Positions 4,802 through 6,231 of a stretch of DNA of 6,231 bases are shown here, in pieces. The DNA is from Candidatus Pacearchaeota archaeon (GTDB lineage Archaea > Nanobdellota > Nanobdellia > Pacearchaeales > GW2011-AR1): positions 1 to 6,231 of the forward strand of contig WJLK01000107.1 in assembly GCA_014728565.1 (NCBI GenBank), read 5' to 3'. The position numbers were made by a program, and so were the translations under genes. The notes under the pieces are model-generated. The model was given only the letters and a program-made list of their open reading frames with translations. It was not told the DNA's origin and did no database searches. The first letter of the stretch is position 1. Every line of letters starts with the position of its first letter.

Positions 4802-6076
4802 AGCAATTAAATCAGTGCAGACACCTGCAGCAACAGTAGCTCCAGCATCTCTGATAGCAAATCTAGCCATATGAGGATTTTCACTTGATTTTTCAATCAC
4901 TAAATTACCCCTTGGCTTGAATTTACATATAGCAACATCCCCATTTTTAAGGAAATCAACTTTTCCTTCCATAGGCTGACCAGTTGTAGGATCTATTTTA
5001 TGAACAATTTCCATTAACTGGCATGGAACCTGAGCAGTATGAACATGAAAAACAGGTGTGTAACCTTTTGCAACAACAGTTGGATGATTTATAATAGCAA
5101 TCTGAGCTGTGAAATCTTCTGCAATTGTTGGAGGATGAGCTGCATCAGCAATTACATCTCCTCTTGCAATATCTTTTTTACCAACTCCTCTAAGATTAAC
5201 ACCTACATTATATCCAGCAGGTGCTTCCTGATATTGCTCATGATGCATCTCTATTGACTTGACTTCTCCCTGAATTCCAGTACCACTTCTTGCTGGAAGA
5301 ACAATCACTTTTTGACCAATCTTCATCACACCTGTCTCAATTTTTCCAACAGGAACTGTTCCAATTCCTGTAATCTCATAAACATCTTGTACTGCCATTC
5401 TCATTGGAAGATCAACAGGTGGTTTAGGTTCTTCAAATAAATCAAACTGTTCCCAGATAGTAGGACCCTTGTACCATGACATATTTTCAGATCTTTTGTA
5501 AACATTATCTCCTTTTAATGCACTAACAGCTAGAAAAGTGACACTATCTGGACTTATTCCAACACCTTTTAATAATTCAGAAACCTCACCTTTAACTTTG
5601 TTAAAAGCCTCTTCTTTATAATCAACAGTATCCATTTTATTAATAGTAATTGCTATCTGCTGGACACCCATTGTTCTCAATAACCATAAATGCTCTTTTG
5701 TCTGAGGTTGTACAGATTCTTTTGCAGCAATTGTTAAAAAAGCAGCATCTGCCTGACTTGCTCCTGTAATCATGTTTTTAACAAAATCCTTATGTCCAGG
5801 TGCATCAATAATTGTAATCTGTCTTTTAGAAGTAATAAGTTTTTTATAAGCTAAATCAATTGTAAGACCTCTCTCTCTTTCCTCTTTTATCTTATCCATA
5901 ACATAAGCAAATTCAAAACCAATTTTTCCGTGTTTTTGAGCCTCATCTTTAAGTTTTTTCATCTGCTGTTCAGGAATAGAGCCTGAATCATACATAAGTC
6001 TACCTACACATGTGGATTTTCCATGGTCGACATGACCTACAAAAACAATATTCATTGTTGGTTTTTCTGCTGCCAT
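4790..6076 (-). CDS. tuf: Archaeal elongation factor 1-alpha (aEF1A)
   Basis: This 428-residue, full-length GTPase delivers aminoacyl-tRNA to the ribosomal A site in the cytoplasm. All G motifs are visible: P-loop GHVDHGKST (14-22), switch-I threonine T72 in ERGLTID, DAPGH (91-95), NKMD (146-149) and SAL (185-187). Beta-barrel domain 2 follows from about 220 (MAVQDVYEITGIGTVPVGKIETG) and domain 3 from about 320, ending GATVAAGVCTDLIAKKI. Length and order are normal for archaeal EF-1-alpha. Leucine at 71, where valine or isoleucine is usual, is a conservative change. The start gives the typical short MAAEKPTMNIVFVGH N-terminus. The mRNA probably has only a few leader bases and no Shine-Dalgarno site, which is notable for such a highly expressed protein. 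The winged-helix gene downstream has its own promoter. Confidence 0.98.
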   Translation of the reverse strand: MAAEKPTMNIVFVGHVDHGKSTCVGRLMYDSGSIPEQQMKKLKDEAQKHGKIGFEFAYVMDKIKEERERGLTIDLAYKKLITSKRQITIIDAPGHKDFVKNMITGASQADAAFLTIAAKESVQPQTKEHLWLLRTMGVQQIAITINKMDTVDYKEEAFNKVKGEVSELLKGVGISPDSVTFLAVSALKGDNVYKRSENMSWYKGPTIWEQFDLFEEPKPPVDLPMRMAVQDVYEITGIGTVPVGKIETGVMKIGQKVIVLPARSGTGIQGEVKSIEMHHEQYQEAPAGYNVGVNLRGVGKKDIARGDVIADAAHPPTIAEDFTAQIAIINHPTVVAKGYTPVFHVHTAQVPCQLMEIVHKIDPTTGQPMEGKVDFLKNGDVAICKFKPRGNLVIEKSSENPHMARFAIRDAGATVAAGVCTDLIAKKI

Positions 6077-6103
6077 TTTCGTACTAAGAGATAAAAATAA
6101 GTA

Positions 6104-6111
6104 TTTATAAA
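6104..6111 (-). promoter_or_regulatory. TATA box of the EF-1-alpha gene
   Basis: The palindromic TTTATAAA is preceded on the minus strand by the purine-rich AGAAAGA, which fits a BRE and orients it toward EF-1-alpha. Its centre is 31 bases from the ATG, so transcription should start near 6081 and leave about five leader bases. Confidence 0.75.
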
Positions 6112-6231
6112 TCTTTCTATTTGAAAAGATTTATGAAACATTCAAAACTTTGTAGAAGCTTTTTTTTATATTTAATTAGAAAATTAATATTAGAAAAAAT
6201 TAATTAATTATTTATAATCTCTATTCTAATA
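6112..6231. other. AT-rich upstream region, no clear gene
   Basis: The region contains a T8-type tract near 6162-6170 and AT-only stretches such as the TTAATTAATTA near 6200. The only plus-strand frame is 24 codons (6133-6207), starting MKHSKLCRSFF. It would be interrupted by the T-tract, so I do not call it a gene. The promoter or end of a neighbouring gene may lie here. Confidence 0.5.

Noticed and set aside
5039..5257. Plus-strand open frame of 72 codons
   Set aside because: It is antisense to conserved EF-1-alpha coding sequence, with cysteine/asparagine/serine-rich low-complexity composition and no family resemblance.
6133..6207. 24-codon plus-strand frame starting MKHSKLCRSFF
   Set aside because: A T8-type terminator-like tract runs through it, there is no Shine-Dalgarno site, and the composition looks like AT-rich spacer.

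Overview
The window looks like a piece of an AT-rich archaeal genome. It carries a complete archaeal-type DnaG (Toprim primase and exosome subunit) and a complete archaeal elongation factor 1-alpha. The promoters are archaeal: TTTATAAA or TTTAAA boxes sit 24-31 bases upstream of several start codons. Most genes have no Shine-Dalgarno site and appear leaderless, and oligo-T tracts end transcripts. The small, dense layout with several unrecognised proteins would suit a DPANN-type archaeon, but that placement is inference; a tree built from the EF-1-alpha and DnaG proteins would be needed to decide it.

Layout from left to right. Bases 2-121 hold the last 39 codons of an unidentified plus-strand gene, which converges on dnaG (252-1424, minus). 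A gene-free stretch (1425-1811) separates dnaG from a divergent tiny gene (1812-1877, plus) for a 21-residue, extremely acidic peptide, which has its own TATA box, Shine-Dalgarno site and strong T-tract terminator. Next are two plus-strand genes with leaderless-type promoters. The first (1966-2331) encodes a 121-residue protein with a very basic N-terminal tail. The second (2385-3737) encodes a 450-residue putative zinc metallopeptidase with HELGGH and EGTALTMEE motifs. Its stop codon directly abuts the stop of a minus-strand gene (3738-4652) for a putative DNA-binding protein with two winged-helix-like segments. The EF-1-alpha gene (4790-6076, minus) lies upstream of that gene on the same strand. 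The last 155 bases hold the EF-1-alpha promoter and AT-rich DNA.

DnaG and EF-1-alpha are housekeeping genes. The block between them (1812-4652) is the accessory part: an acidic micropeptide, a basic small protein, an unusual metallopeptidase and a likely transcription regulator. No shared pathway can be proved. Each gene appears to have its own promoter, so they do not form one operon. A model worth testing is that the winged-helix protein controls the metallopeptidase gene, because palindromes lie just upstream of the latter's promoter. I saw no tRNA, rRNA, CRISPR array, insertion sequence or transposase.
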